Position numbers and translations under genes: made by a program
Notes under the pieces: model-generated
The model's database searches: none
Told to the model about the DNA's origin: nothing
The model's input: only the letters and a program-made list of their open reading frames with translations
In this document: in pieces, positions 37,914 through 51,800 of the stretch
Position numbering within the stretch: position 1 is the stretch's first letter
Layout of the letters: the number at the start of each line of letters is the position of its first letter
Assembly (NCBI GenBank): GCA_947179155.2
Contig: OX359278.1
Coordinates: 24,042,744-24,106,743, forward strand
Reading direction: 5' to 3'
Length of the DNA stretch: 64,000 bases
From: Hedera helix
Taxonomy: Eukaryota; Streptophyta; Magnoliopsida; Apiales; Araliaceae

Positions 37914-39669
37914 TTTGCAAATTTTGAGAAAACAACGAAACGAATAGCGAGTTTCCTCAAATGAAGACTTGTGTGCGTTGTACGCAATGTTCTCAATGCG
38001 AGAGTGATAGGATTGGTTCTTTTGAGACTAACCGATGTATAACGAAGTAATATGACTCTTAATCACCTATATGTTTTCAAATTTCGAGGAAAGAACGAAA
38101 CGAATAGCGAGTTTCCTCAAATGAAGACTTGTGTGCGTTGTACGCATTGTTCTCAATGCGAGAGTGAGAGGATTAGTTCTTTTGAGACTAACCGATGTAT
38201 AACGAAGTAATATGACTCTTAATCACCTATTTATTTTCAAATTTAGAGGAAATAACGAAACGAATAGCGAGTTTCCTCAAATGAAGACTTGTGTGCGTTG
38301 TACGCATTGGTTTCAATGAGAGAGTGATAGGATTGCTCCTTTTGAGGCTAACCGATGTATAACGAAGTAATATGACTCTTAATCACCTATTTGATAGCAA
38401 AATTTGAGGAAAGAACGAAACGAATAGCGAGTTTCCTCAAATGAAGACTTGTGTGCGTTGTACGCATTGTTCTCGATGCGAGAGTGATAGGATTGGTTCT
38501 TTTGAGACTAACCGATGTATACCGAAGTAATATGACTCTTAATCACCTATTTGTTTGCAAATTTTGAGGAAATAACGAAACGAATAGCGAGTTTCCTCAA
38601 ATGAAGACTTGTGTGCGTTGTACGCATTGTTCTCGATGCGAGAGTGATAGGATTGGTTCTTTTGAGACTAACCGATGTATAACGAAGTAATATGACTCTT
38701 AATCACCTATTTGTTTTCAAATTTCGAGGAAAGAACGAAACGAATAGCGAGTTTCCTCAAATGAAGACTTGTGTGCGTTGTACGCATTGGTTTCAATGAG
38801 AGAGTGATAGGATTGGTCCTTTTGAGGCTAACCGATGTATAACGAAGTAATATGACTCTTAATCACCTATTTGATAGCAAAATTTGAGGAAAGAACGAAA
38901 CGAATAGCGAGTTTCCTCAAATGAAGACTTGTGTGCGTTGTACGCATTGTTCTCGATGCGAGAGTGATAGGATTGGTTCTTTTGAGACTAACCGATGTAT
39001 AACGAAGTAATATGACTCTTAATCACCTATATGTTTTCAAATTTCGAGGAAAGAACGAAACGAATAGCGAGTTTCCTCAAATGAAGACTTGTGTGCGTTG
39101 TACGCATTGGTTTCAATGAGAGAGTGATAGGATTGGTCCTTTTGACTCTAACCGATGTATAACGAAGTAATATGACTCTTAATCACCTATTTGATAGCAA
39201 AATTTGAGGAAAGAACGAAACGAATAGCGAGTTTCCTCAAATGAAGACTTGTGTGCGTTGTACGCATTGGTTTCAATGATAGAGTGATAGGATTGCTCCT
39301 TTTGAGGCTAACCGATGTATAACGAAGTAATATGACTCTTAATCACCTATTTGTTTGCAAATTTTGAGAAAAGAACGAAACGAATAGCGAGTTTCCTCAA
39401 ATGAAGACTTGTGTGCGTTGTACGCATTGTTCTCGATGCGAGAGTGATAGGATTGGTTCTTTTGAGACTAACCGATGTATAACGAAGTAATATGACTCTT
39501 AATCACCTATTTGTTTTCAAATTTCGAGGAAAGAACAAAACGAATAGCGAGTTTCCTCAAATGAACACTTGTGTGCGTTGTACGCATTGGTTTCAATGAG
39601 AGAGTGATAGGATTGCTCCTTTTGAGGCTAACCGATGTATAACGAAGTAATATGACTCTTAATCACCTA
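37914..39669 (+). repeat. Satellite segment entering the 42-monomer HOR family
   Basis: The run here resembles 43992-45911: TTTTGAGA with AACAACG and CGCAATG, GAGAGGATTAG, the TTATTTTCAAA opening, ATAGC with TATACC, GGTTTC, ATAGC, TTGACTCTAACC and the GAACAAAACG/GAACACTTG monomer. One extra ATAGC-type monomer (39194-39353, with CAATGATAG) has no counterpart at the same place in the 45-kb copy. All monomers are 160 bp up to about 39669. Confidence 0.75.
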
Positions 39670-41805
39670 TTGATAGCAAAATTTGAGGAAAGAACGAAAC
39701 GAATAGCGAGTTTCCTCAAATGAAGACTGTGTGCGTTGTACGCATTGTTCTCAGATGCGAGAGTGATAGGATTGGTTCTTTTGAAACTAACCGATGTATA
39801 ACGAAGTAATATGACTCTTAATCACCTATTTGTTTGCAATTTAGAGGAAATAACGAAACGAATAGCGAGTTTCCTCAAATGAAGACTTGTGTGCGTTGTA
39901 CGCATTGTTCTCAATGCAAGAGTGACGGGATTGGTTCTTTTGAGACTAACCGATGTATAACGAAGTAATATGACTCTTAATCACCTATTTGTTTTCAAAT
40001 TTAGAGGAAATAACGAAACGAATAGCGAGTTTCCTCAAATGAAGACTTGTGTGCGTTGTACGCATTGGTTTCAATGAGAGAGTGATAGGATTGCTCCTTT
40101 TGAGGCTAACCGATGTATAACGAAGTAATATGACTCTTAATCACCTATTTGATAGCAAAATTTGAGGAAAGAACGAAACGAATAGCGAGTTTCCTCAAAT
40201 GAAGACTTGTGTGCGTTGTACGCATTGTTCTCGATGGGAGAGTGATAGGATTGGTTCTTTTGAGGCTAACCGATGTATACCGAAGTAATATGACTCTTAA
40301 TCACCTATTTGTTTGCAAATTTTGAGAAAAGAACGAAACGAATAGCGAGTTTCCTCAAATGAAGACTTGTGTGCGTTGTACGCATTGTTCTCGATGCGAG
40401 AGTGATAGGATTGGTTCTTTTGAGACTAACCGATGTTATAACGAAGTAATATGACTCTTAATCACCTATTTGTTTTCAAATTTCGAGGAAAGAACGAAAC
40501 GAATAGCGAGTTTCCTCAAATGAAGACTTGGTGCGTTGTACGCATTGTTCTCGATGCGAGAGTGATAGGATTGGTTCTTTTGAAACTAACCGATGTATAA
40601 CGAAGTAATATGACTCTTAATCACCTATTTGTTTTCAAATTTCGAGGAAAGAACGAAACGAATAGCGAGTTTCCTCAAATGAAGACTTGTGTGCATTGTA
40701 CGCATTGTTATCGATGCGAGAGTGATAGGATTGGTTCTTTTGAAACTAACCGATGTATAACCGACGTAATATGACTCTTAATCACCTATTTGTTTGCAAA
40801 TTTAGAGGAAATAACGAAACGAATAGCGAGTTTCCTCAATGAAGACTTGTGTGCGTTGTACGCATTGTTCTCGATGCGAGAGTGATAGGATTGGTCCTTT
40901 TGAGGCTAACCGATGTATAACGAAGTAATATGACTCTTAATCACCTATTTGTTTGCAAATTTTGAGAAAAGAACGAAACGAATAGCGAGTTTCCTCAAAT
41001 GAAGACTTGTGTGCGTTGTACGCATTGTTCTCGATGCGAGAGTGATAGGATTGGTCCTTTTGAGGCTAACCGATGTATAACGAAGTAATATGACTCTTAA
41101 TCCACCTATTTGTTTGCAAATTTTGAGAAAAGAACGAAACGAATAGCGAGTTTCCTCAAATGAAGACTTATGTGCGTTGTACGCATTGTTCTCGATGCGA
41201 GAGTGATAGGATGGTTCTTTGAGGACTAACCGATGTATAACGAAGTAATAGACTCTTAATCACCTATTTGTTTGCAAATTTTGAGAAAAGAACGAAACGA
41301 ATAGCGAGTTTCCTCAAATGCAAGACTTGTGTGCGTTGTACGCAATGTTCTCAATGCGAGAGTGATAGGATTGGTTCTTTTGAGACTAACCGATGTATAA
41401 CGAAGTAATATGACTCTTAATCACCTATATGTTTTCAAATTTCGAGGAAAGAACGAAACGAATAGCGAGTTTCCTCAAATGAAGACTTGTGTGCGTTGTA
41501 CGCATTGGTTTCAATGAGAGAGTGATAGGACTTGGTCCTTTGAGGCTAACCGATGTATAAACAAGTAATCTGACTCTTAATCACCTATTTGTTTGCAATT
41601 TTGAGAAAAGAACGAAACGTATAGCGAGTTTCCTCAATGACAGACTTGTGTGCGTTGTACGCATTGTTCTCGATGCGAGAGTGATAGGATTGGTTCTTTT
41701 GAGACTAACCGATGTATAACGAAGTAATATGACTCTTAATCACCTATATGTTTTCAAATTTAGATGAAATAACGAAACGAATAGCGAGTTTCCTCAAAAT
41801 GAAGA
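39670..41805 (+). repeat. Satellite monomers with dense single-base indels
   Basis: About 13 monomers carry 20 one-base insertions or deletions against the otherwise fixed unit. Examples are CTATTGATAGC (39667), AAGACTGTGTG (39722), TCTCAGATGCG (39750), GATGTTATAACG (40434), ACTTGGTGCG (40526), CTCAATGAAG (40835), AATCCACC (41099), GGATGGTTCTTTGAGGAC (41210), GTAATAGACTC (41246), CAAATGCAAGAC (41317), GGACTTGGTCCTTTGAGG (41528), CAATGACAGAC (41635) and CTCAAAATG (41796). The net change is -2. Extra substitutions such as AACAAGTAATCTGAC (41559) sit among them. The homologous monomers at about 45.9-48.0 kb do not share these changes. The most likely cause is uncorrected read or consensus error; a genuinely decaying patch is possible. 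Confidence 0.9.
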
Positions 41806-42871
41806 CTTGTGTGCGTTGTACGCATTGGTTTCAATGAGAGAGTGATAGGATTGGTCCTTTTGAGGCTAACCGATGTATAACGAAGTAATATGACTCTTAA
41901 TCACCTATTTGTTTGCAAATTTTGAGTAAAGAACGAAACGAATAGCGAGTTTCCTCAAATGAAGACTTGTGTGCGTTGTACGCATTGTTCTCGATGCGAG
42001 AGTGATAGGATTGGTTCTTTTGAGACTAACCGATGTATAACGAAGTAAGATGACTCTTACTCACCTTTTTGTTTTCAAATTTAGAGGAAATAACGAAACG
42101 AATAGCGACTTTCCTCAAATGAAGACTTGTGTGCGTTGTACGCATTGTTCTCGATGCGAGAGTGATAGGATTGGTTCTTTTGAGACTAACCGATGTATAA
42201 CGAAGTAATATGACTCTTAATCACCTATTTGTTTTCAAATTTCGAGGAAAGAACGAAACGAATAGCGAGTTTCCTCAAATGAAGACTTGTGTGCGTTGTA
42301 CGCATTGTTCTCGATGCGAGAGTGATAGGATTGGTTCTTTTGAAACTAACCGATGTATAACGAAGTAATATGACTCTTAATCACCTATTTGTTTTCAAAT
42401 TTCGAGGAAAGAACGAAACGAATAGCGAGTTTCCTCAAATGAAGACTTGTGTGCGTTGTACGCATTGTTCTCGATGCGAGAGTGATAGGATTGGTTCTTT
42501 TGAAACTAACCGATGTATAACGAAGTAATATGACTCTTAATCACCTATTTGTTTTCAAATTTCGAGGAAAGAACGAAACGAATAGCGAGTTTCCTCAAAT
42601 GAAGACTTGTGTGCGTTGTACGCATTGTTCTCGATGCGAGAGTGATAGGATTGGTTCTTTTGAAACTAACCGATGTATAACGAAGTAATATGACTCTTAA
42701 TCACCTATTTGTTTGCAAATTTAGAGGAAATAACGAAACGAATAGCGAGTTTCCTCAAATGAAGACTTGTGTGCGTTGTACGCATTGTTCTCGATGCGAG
42801 AGTGATAGGATTGGTTCTTTTGAGACTAACCGATGTATAACGAAGTAATATGACTCTTAATCACCTATTTG

Positions 42872-45800
42872 TTTGCAAATTTAGAGGAAATAACGAAACG
42901 AATAGCGAGTTTCCTCAAATGAAGACTTGTGTGCGTTGTACGCATTGTTCTCGATGCGAGAGTGATAGGATTGGTTCTTTTGAGACTAACTGATGTATAA
43001 CGAAGTAATATGACTCTTAATCACCTATTTGTTTGCAAATTTTGAGGAAATAACGAAACGAATTGCGAGTTTCCTCAAATAAAGACTTGTGTGCGTTGTA
43101 CGCATTGTTCTCGATGCGAGAGTGATAGGATTGGTTCTTTTGAGACTAACCGATGTATAATGAAGTAATATGACTCTTAATCACCTTTTTGTTTTCAAAT
43201 TTAGAGGAAATAACGAAACGAATAGCGACTTTCCTCAAATGAAGACTTGTGTGCGTTGTACGCATTGTTCTCGATGCGAGAGTGATAGGATTGGTTCTTT
43301 TGAGACTAACCGATGTATAACGAAGTAATATGACTCTTAATCACCTATTTGTTTTCAAATTTCGAGGAAAGAACGAAACGAATAGCGAGTTTGCTCAAAT
43401 GAAGACTTGTGTGCATTGTACGCATTGTTCTCGATGCGAGAGTGAGAGGATTGGTTCTTTTGAAACTAACCGATGTATAACGAAGTAATATGACTCTTAA
43501 TCACCTATTTGTTTTCAAATTTCGAGGAAAGAACGAAACGAATAGCGAGTTTCCTCAAATGAAGACTTGTGTGCGTTGTACGCATTGTTCTCGATGCGAG
43601 AGTGATAGGATTGGTTCTTTTGAAACTAACCGATGTATAACGAAGTAATATGACTCTTAATCACCTATTTGTTTGCAAATTTAGAGGAAATAACGAAACG
43701 AATAGCGAGTTTCCTCAAATGAAGACTTGTGTGCGTTGTACGCATTGTTCTCGATGCAAGAGTGATAGGATTGGTCCTTTTGAGGCTAACCGATGTATAA
43801 CGAAGTAATATGACTCTTAATCACCTATTTGTTTGCAAATTTTGAGGAAAGAACGAAACGAATAGCGAGTTTCCTCAAATGAAGACTTATGTGCGTTGTA
43901 CGCATTGTTCTCGATGCGAGAGTGATAGGATTGGTTCTTTTGAGACTAACCGATGTATAACGAAGTAATATGACTCTTAATCACCTATTTGTTTGCAAAT
44001 TTTGAGAAAACAACGAAACGAATAGCGAGTTTCCTCAAATGAAGACTTGTGTGCGTTGTACGCAATGTTCTCAATGCGAGAGTGATAGGATTGGTTCTTT
44101 TGAGACTAACCGATGTATAACGAAGTAATATGACTCTTAATCACCTATATGTTTTCAAATTTCGAGGAAAGAACGAAACGAATAGCGAGTTTCCTCAAAT
44201 GAAGACTTGTGTGCGTTGTACGCATTGTTCTCAATGCGAGAGTGAGAGGATTAGTTCTTTTGAGACTAACCGATGTATAACGAAGTAATATGACTCTTAA
44301 TCACCTATTTGTTTTCAAATATAGAGGAAATAACGAAACGAATAGCGAGTTTCCTCAAATGAAGACTTGTGTGCGTTGTACGCATTGTTCTCGATGCGAG
44401 AGTGATAGGATTGGTTCTTTTGAGACTAACCGATGTATAAAGAAGTAATATGACTCTTAATCACATATTTGTTTTCAAATTTTGAGGAAAGAACGAAACG
44501 AATAGCGAGTTTCCTCAAATGAAGACTTGTGTGCGTTGTACGCATTGTTCTCAATGCGAGAGTGAGAGGATTAGTTCTTTTGAGACTAACCGATGTATAA
44601 CGAAGTAATATGACTCTTAATCACCTATTTATTTTCAAATTTAGAGGAAATAACGAAACGAATAGCGAGTTTCCTCAAATGAAGACTTGTGTGCGTTGTA
44701 CGCATTGCTTTCAATGAGAGAGTGATAGGATTGCTCCTTTTGAGGCTAACCGATGTATAACGAAGTAATATGACTCTTAATCACCTATTTGATAGCAAAA
44801 TTTGAGGAAAGAACGAAACGAATAGCGAGTTTCCTCAAATGAAGACTTGTGTGCGTTGTACGCATTGTTCTCGATGCGAGAGTGATAGGATTGGTTCTTT
44901 TGAGACTAAACGATGTATACCGAAGTAATATGACTCTTAATCACCTATTTGTTTGCAAATTTTGAGAAAAGAACGAAACGAATAGCGAGTTTCCTCAAAT
45001 GAAGACTTGTGTGCGTTGTACGCATTGTTCTCGATGCGAGAGTGATAGGATTGGTTCTTTTGAGACTAACCGATGTATAACGAAGTAATATGACTCTTAA
45101 TCACCTATTTGTTTTCAAATTTCGAGGAAAGAACGAAACGAATAGCGAGTTTCCTCAAATGAAGACTTGTGTGCGTTGTACGCATTGGTTTCAATGCGAG
45201 AGTGATAGGATTGGTCCTTTTGAGGCTAACCGATGTATAACGAAGTAATATGACTCTTAATCACCTATTTGATAGCAAAATTTGAGGAAAGAACGAAACG
45301 AATAGCGAGTTTCCTCAAATGAAGACTTGTGTGCGTTGTACGCATTGTTCTCGATGCGAGAGTGATAGGATTGGTTCTTTTGAGACTAACCGATGTATAA
45401 CGAAGTAATATGACTCTTAATCACCTATATGTTTTCAAATTTCGAGGAAAGAACGAAACGAATAGCGAGTTTCCTCAAATGAAGACTTGTGTGCGTTGTA
45501 CGCATTGGTTTCAATGAGAGAGTGATAGGATTGGTCCTTTTGACTCTAACCGATGTATAACGAAGTAATATGACTCTTAATCACCTATTTGTTTGCAAAT
45601 TTTGAGAAAAGAACGAAACGAATAGCGAGTTTCCTCAAATGAAGACTTGTGTGCGTTGTACGCATTGTTCTCGATGCGAGAGTGATAGGATTGGTTCTTT
45701 TGAGACTAACCGATGTATAACGAAGTAATATGACTCTTAATCACCTATTTGTTTTCAAATTTCGAGGAAAGAACAAAACGAATAGCGAGTTTCCTCAAAT

Positions 45801-48800
45801 GAACACTTGTGTGCGTTGTACGCATTGGTTTCAATGAGAGAGTGATAGGATTGCTCCTTTTGAGGCTAACCGATGTATAACGAAGTAATATGACTCTTAA
45901 TCACCTATTTGATAGCAAAATTTGAGGAAAGAACGAAACGAATAGCGAGTTTCCTCAAATGAAGACTTGTGTGCGTTGTACGCATTGTTCTCGATGCGAG
46001 AGTGATAGGATTGGTTCTTTTGAAACTAACCGATGTATAACGAAGTAATATGACTCTTAATCACCTATTTGTTTGCAAATTTAGAGGAAATAACGAAACG
46101 AATAGCGACTTTCCTCAAATGAAGACTTGTGTGCGTTGTACGCATTGTTCTCGATGCGAGAGTGATAGGATTGGTTCTTTTGAGACTAACCGATGTATAA
46201 CGAAGTAATATGACTCTTAATCACCTATTTGTTTTCAAATTTAGAGGAAATAACGAAACGAATAGCGAGTTTCCTCAAATGAAGACTTGTGTGCGTTGTA
46301 CGCATTGGTTTCAATGAGAGAGTGATAGGATTGCTCCTTTTGAGGCTAACCGATGTATAACGAAGTAATATGACTCTTAATCACCTATTTGATAGCAAAA
46401 TTTGAGGAAAGAACGAAACGAATAGCGAGTTTCCTCAAATGAAGACTTGTGTGCGTTGTACGCATTGTTCTCGATGGGAGAGTGATAGGATTGGTTCTTT
46501 TGAGGCTAACCGATGTATACCGAAGTAATATGACTCTTAATCACCTATTTGTTTGCAAATTTTGAGAAAAGAACGAAACGAATAGCGAGTTTCCTCAAAT
46601 GAAGACTTGTGTGCGTTGTACGCATTGTTCTCGATGCGAGAGTGATAGGATTGGTTCTTTTGAGACTAACCGATGTATAACGAAGTAATATGACTCTTAA
46701 TCACCTATTTGTTTTCAAATTTCGAGGAAAGAACGAAACGAATAGCGAGTTTCCTCAAATGAAGACTTGTGTGCGTTGTACGCATTGTTCTCGATGCGAG
46801 AGTGATAGGATTGGTTCTTTTGAAACTAACCGATGTATAACGAAGTAATATGACTCTTAATCACCTATTTGTTTTCAAATTTCGAGGAAAGTACGAAACG
46901 AATAGCGAGTTTCCTCAAATGAAGACTTGTGTGCATTGTACGCATTGTTATCGATGCGAGAGTGATAGGATTGGTTCTTTTGAAACTAACCGATGTATAA
47001 CGAAGTAATATGACTCTTAATCACCTATTTGTTTGCAAATTTAGAGGAAATAACGAAACGAATAGCGAGTTTCCTCAAATGAAGACTTGTGTGCGTTGTA
47101 CGCATTGTTCTCGATGCGAGAGTGATAGGATTGGTCCTTTTGAGGCTAACCGATGTATAACGAAGTAATATGACTCTTAATCACCTATTTGTTTGCAAAT
47201 TTTGAGAAAAGAACGAAACGAATAGCGAGTTTCCTCAAATGAAGACTTGTGTGCGTTGTACGCATTGTTCTCGATGCGAGAGTGATAGGATTGGTCCTTT
47301 TGAGGCTAACCGATGTATAACGAAGTAATATGACTCTTAATCACCTATTTGTTTGCAAATTTTGAGAAAAGAACGAAACGAATAGCGAGTTTCCTCAAAT
47401 GAAGACTTATGTGCGTTGTACGCATTGTTCTCGATGCGAGAGTGATAGGATTGGTTCTTTTGAGACTAACCGATGTATAACGAAGTAATATGACTCTTAA
47501 TCACCTATTTGTTTTCAAATTTAGAGGAAATAACGAAACGAATAGCGAGTTTCCTCAAATGAAGACTTGTGTGCGTTGTACGCATTGGTTTCAATGCGAG
47601 AGTGATAGGATTGCTCCTTTTGAGGCTAACCGATGTATAACGAAGTAATATGACTCTTAATCACCTATTTGATAGCAAAATTTGAGGAAAGAACGAAACG
47701 AATAGCGAGTTTCCTCAAATGAAGACTTGTGTGCGTTGTACGCATTGTTCTCGATGGGAGAGTGATAGGATTGGTTCTTTTGAGGCTAACCGATGTATAC
47801 CGAAGTAATATGACTCTTAATCACCTATTTGTTTGCAAATTTTGAGAAAAGAACGAAACGAATAGCGAGTTTCCTCAAATGAAGACTTGTGTGCGTTGTA
47901 CGCATTGTTCTCGATGCGAGAGTGATAGGATTGGTTCTTTTGAGACTAACCGATGTATAACGAAGTAATATGACTCTTAATCACCTATATGTTTTCAAAT
48001 TTCGAGGAAAGAACGAAACGAATAGCGAGTTTCCTCAAATGAAGACTTGTGTGCGTTGTACGCATTGGTTTCAATGAGAGAGTGATAGGATTGGTCCTTT
48101 TGAGGCTAACCGATGTATAACGAAGTAATATGACTCTTAATCACCTATTTGTTTGCAAATTTTGAGAAAAGAACGAAACGAATAGCGAGTTTCCTCAAAT
48201 GAAGACTTGTGTGCGTTGTACGCATTGTTCTCGATGCGAGAGTGATAGGATTGGTTCTTTTGAGACTAACCGATGTATAACGAAGTAAGATGACTCTTAC
48301 TCACCTTTTTGTTTTCAAATTTAGAGGAAATAACGAAACGAATAGCGACTTTCCTCAAATGAAGACTTGTGTGCGTTGTACGCATTGTTCTCGATGCGAG
48401 AGTGATAGGATTGGTTCTTTTGAGACTAACCGATGTATAACGAAGTAATATGACTCTTAATCACCTATTTGTTTTCAAATTTCGAGGAAAGAACGAAACG
48501 AATAGCGAGTTTCCTCAAATGAAGACTTGTGTGCGTTGTACGCATTGTTCTCGATGCGAGAGTGATAGGATTGGTTCTTTTGAAACTAACCGATGTATAA
48601 CGAAGTAATATGACTCTTAATCACCTATTTGTTTTCAAATTTCGAGAAAAGAACGAAACGAATAGCGAGTTTCCTCAAATGAAGACTTGTGTGCGTTGTA
48701 CGCATTGTTGTCGATGCGAGAGTGATAGGATTGGTTCTTTTGAAACTAACCGATGTATAACGAAGTAATATGACTCTTAATCACCTATTTGTTTTCAAAT

Positions 48801-51800
48801 TTCGAGGAAAGAACGAAACGAATAGCGAGTTTCCTCAAATGAAGACTTGTGTGCGTTGTACGCATTGTTCTCGATGCGAGAGTGATAGGATTGGTTCTTT
48901 TGAAACTAACCGATGTATAACGAAGTAATATGACTCTTAATCACCTATTTGTTTGCAAATTTAGAGGAAATAACGAAACGAATAGCGAGTTTCCTCAAAT
49001 GAAGACTTGTGTGCGTTGTACGCATTGTTCTCGATGCGAGAGTGATAGGATTGGTTCTTTTGAGACTAACCGATGTATAACGAAGTAATATGACTCTTAA
49101 TCACCTATTTGTTTTCAAATATAGAGGAAATAACGAAACGAATAGCGAGTTTCCTCAAATGAAGACTTGTGTGCGTTGTACGCATTGTTCTCGATGCGAG
49201 AGTGATAGGATTGGTTCTTTTGAGACTAACCGATGTATAAAGAAGTAATATGACTCTTAATCACATATTTGTTTTCAAATTTTGAGGAAAGAACGAAACG
49301 AATAGCGAGTTTCCTCAAATGAAGACTTGTGTGCGTTGTACGCATTGTTCTCGATGCGAGAGTGATAGGATTGGTCCTTTTGAGGCTAACCGATGTATAC
49401 CGAAGTAATATGACTCTTAATCACCTATTTGTTTGCAAATTTTGAGAAAAGAACGAAACGAATAGCGAGTTTCCTCAAATGAAGACTTGTGTGCGTTGTA
49501 CGCATTGTTCTCGATGCGAGAGTGATAGGATTGGTTCTTTTGAGACTAACCGATGTATAACGAAGTAATATGACTCTTAATCACCTATTTGTTTGCAAAT
49601 TTAGAGGAAATAACGAAACGAATAGCGAGTTTCCTCAAATGAAGACTTGTGTGCGTTGTACGCATTGTTCTCGATGCGAGAGTGATAGGATTGGTTCTTT
49701 TGAGACTAACTGATGTATAACGAAGTAATATGACTCTTAATCACCTATTTGTTTGCAAATTTAGAGGAAATAACGAAACGAATTGCGAGTTTCCTCAAAT
49801 AAAGACTTGTGTGCGTTGTACGCATTGTTCTCGATGCGAGAGTGATAGGATTGGTTCTTTTGAGACTAACCGATGTATAATGAAGTAATATGACTCTTAA
49901 TCACCTTTTTGTTTTCAAATTTAGAGGAAATAACGAAACGAATAGCGACTTTCCTCAAATGAAGACTTGTGTGCGTTGTACGCATTGTTCTCGATACGAG
50001 AGTGATAGGATTGGTTCTTTTGAGACTAACCGATGTATAACGAAGTAATATGACTCTTAATCACCTATTTGTTTTCAAATTTCGAGGAAAGAACGAAACG
50101 AATAGCGAGTTTGCTCAAATGAAGACTTGTGTGCATTGTACGCATTGTTCTCGATGCGAGAGTGAGAGGATTGGTTCTTTTGAAACTAACCGATGTATAA
50201 CGAAGTAATATGACTCTTAATCACCTATTTGTTTTCAAATTTCGAGGAAAGAACGAAACGAATAGCGAGTTTCCTCAAATGAAGACTTGTGTGCGTTGTA
50301 CGCATTGTTCTCGATGCGAGAGTGATAGGATTGGTTCTTTTGAAACTAACCGATGTATAACGAAGTAATATGACTCTTAATCACCTATTTGTTTGCAAAT
50401 TTAGAGGAAATAACGAAACGAATAGCGAGTTTCCTCAAATGAAGACTTGTGTGCGTTGTACGCATTGTTCTCGATGCAAGAGTGATAGGATTGGTCCTTT
50501 TGAGGCTAACCGATGTATAACGAAGTAATATGACTCTTAATCACCTATTTGTTTGCAAATTTTGAGAAAAGAACGAAACGAATAGCGAGTTTCCTCAAAT
50601 GAAGACTTATGTGCGTTGTACGCATTGTTCTCGATGCGAGAGTGATAGGATTGGTTCTTTTGAGACTAACCGATGTATAACGAAGTAATATGACTCTTAA
50701 TCACCTATTTGTTTGCAAATTTTGAGAAAACAACGAAACGAATAGCGAGTTTCCTCAAATGAAGACTTGTGTGCGTTGTACGCAATGTTCTCAATGCGAG
50801 AGTGATAGGATTGGTTCTTTTGAGACTAACCGATGTATAACGAAGTAATATGACTCTTAATCACCTATATGTTTTCAAATTTCGAGGAAAGAACGAAACG
50901 AATAGCGAGTTTCCTCAAATGAAGACTTGTGTGCGTTGTACGCATTGTTCTCAATGCGAGAGTGAGAGGATTAGTTCTTTTGAGACTGACCGATGTACAA
51001 CGAAGTAATATGACTCTTAATCACCTATTTGTTTTCAAATAAAGAGGAAATAACGAAACGAATAGCGAGTTTCCTCAAATGAAGACTTGTGTGCGTTGTA
51101 CGCATTGTTCTCGATGCGAGAGTGATAGGATTGGTTCTTTTGAGACTAACCGATGTATAAAGAAGTAATATGACTCTTAATCACATATTTGTTTTCAAAT
51201 TTTGAGGAAAGAACGAAACGAATAGCGAGTTTCCTCAAATGAAGACTTGTGTGCGTTGTACGCATTGTTCTCAATGCGAGAGTGAGAGGATTAGTTCTTT
51301 TGAGACTAACCGATGTATAACGAAGTAATATGACTCTTAATCACCTATTTATTTTCAAATTTAGAGGAAATAACGAAACGAATAGCGAGTTTCCTCAAAT
51401 GAAGACTTGTGTGCGTTGTACGCATTGGTTTCAATGATAGAGTGATAGGATTGCTCCTTTTGAGGCTAACCGATGTATAACGAAGTAATATGACTCTTAA
51501 TCACCTATTTGATAGCAAAATTTGAGGAAAGAACGAAACGAATAGCGAGTTTCCTCAAATGAAGACTTGTGTGCGTTGTACGCATTGTTCTCGATGCGAG
51601 AGTGATAGGATTGGTTCTTTTGAGACTAACCGATGTATACCGAAGTAATATGACTCTTAATCACCTATTTGTTTGCAAATTTTGAGAAAAGAACGAAACG
51701 AATAGCGAGTTTCCTCAAATGAAGACTTGTGTGCGTTGTACGCATTGTTCTCGATGCGAGAGTGATAGGATTGGTTCTTTTGAGACTAACCGATGTATAA

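Noticed and set aside
39670..41805. A distinct diverged satellite subfamily
   Set aside because: The changes are scattered single-base indels that differ from monomer to monomer and are absent from homologous copies. A subfamily would share its changes among members.
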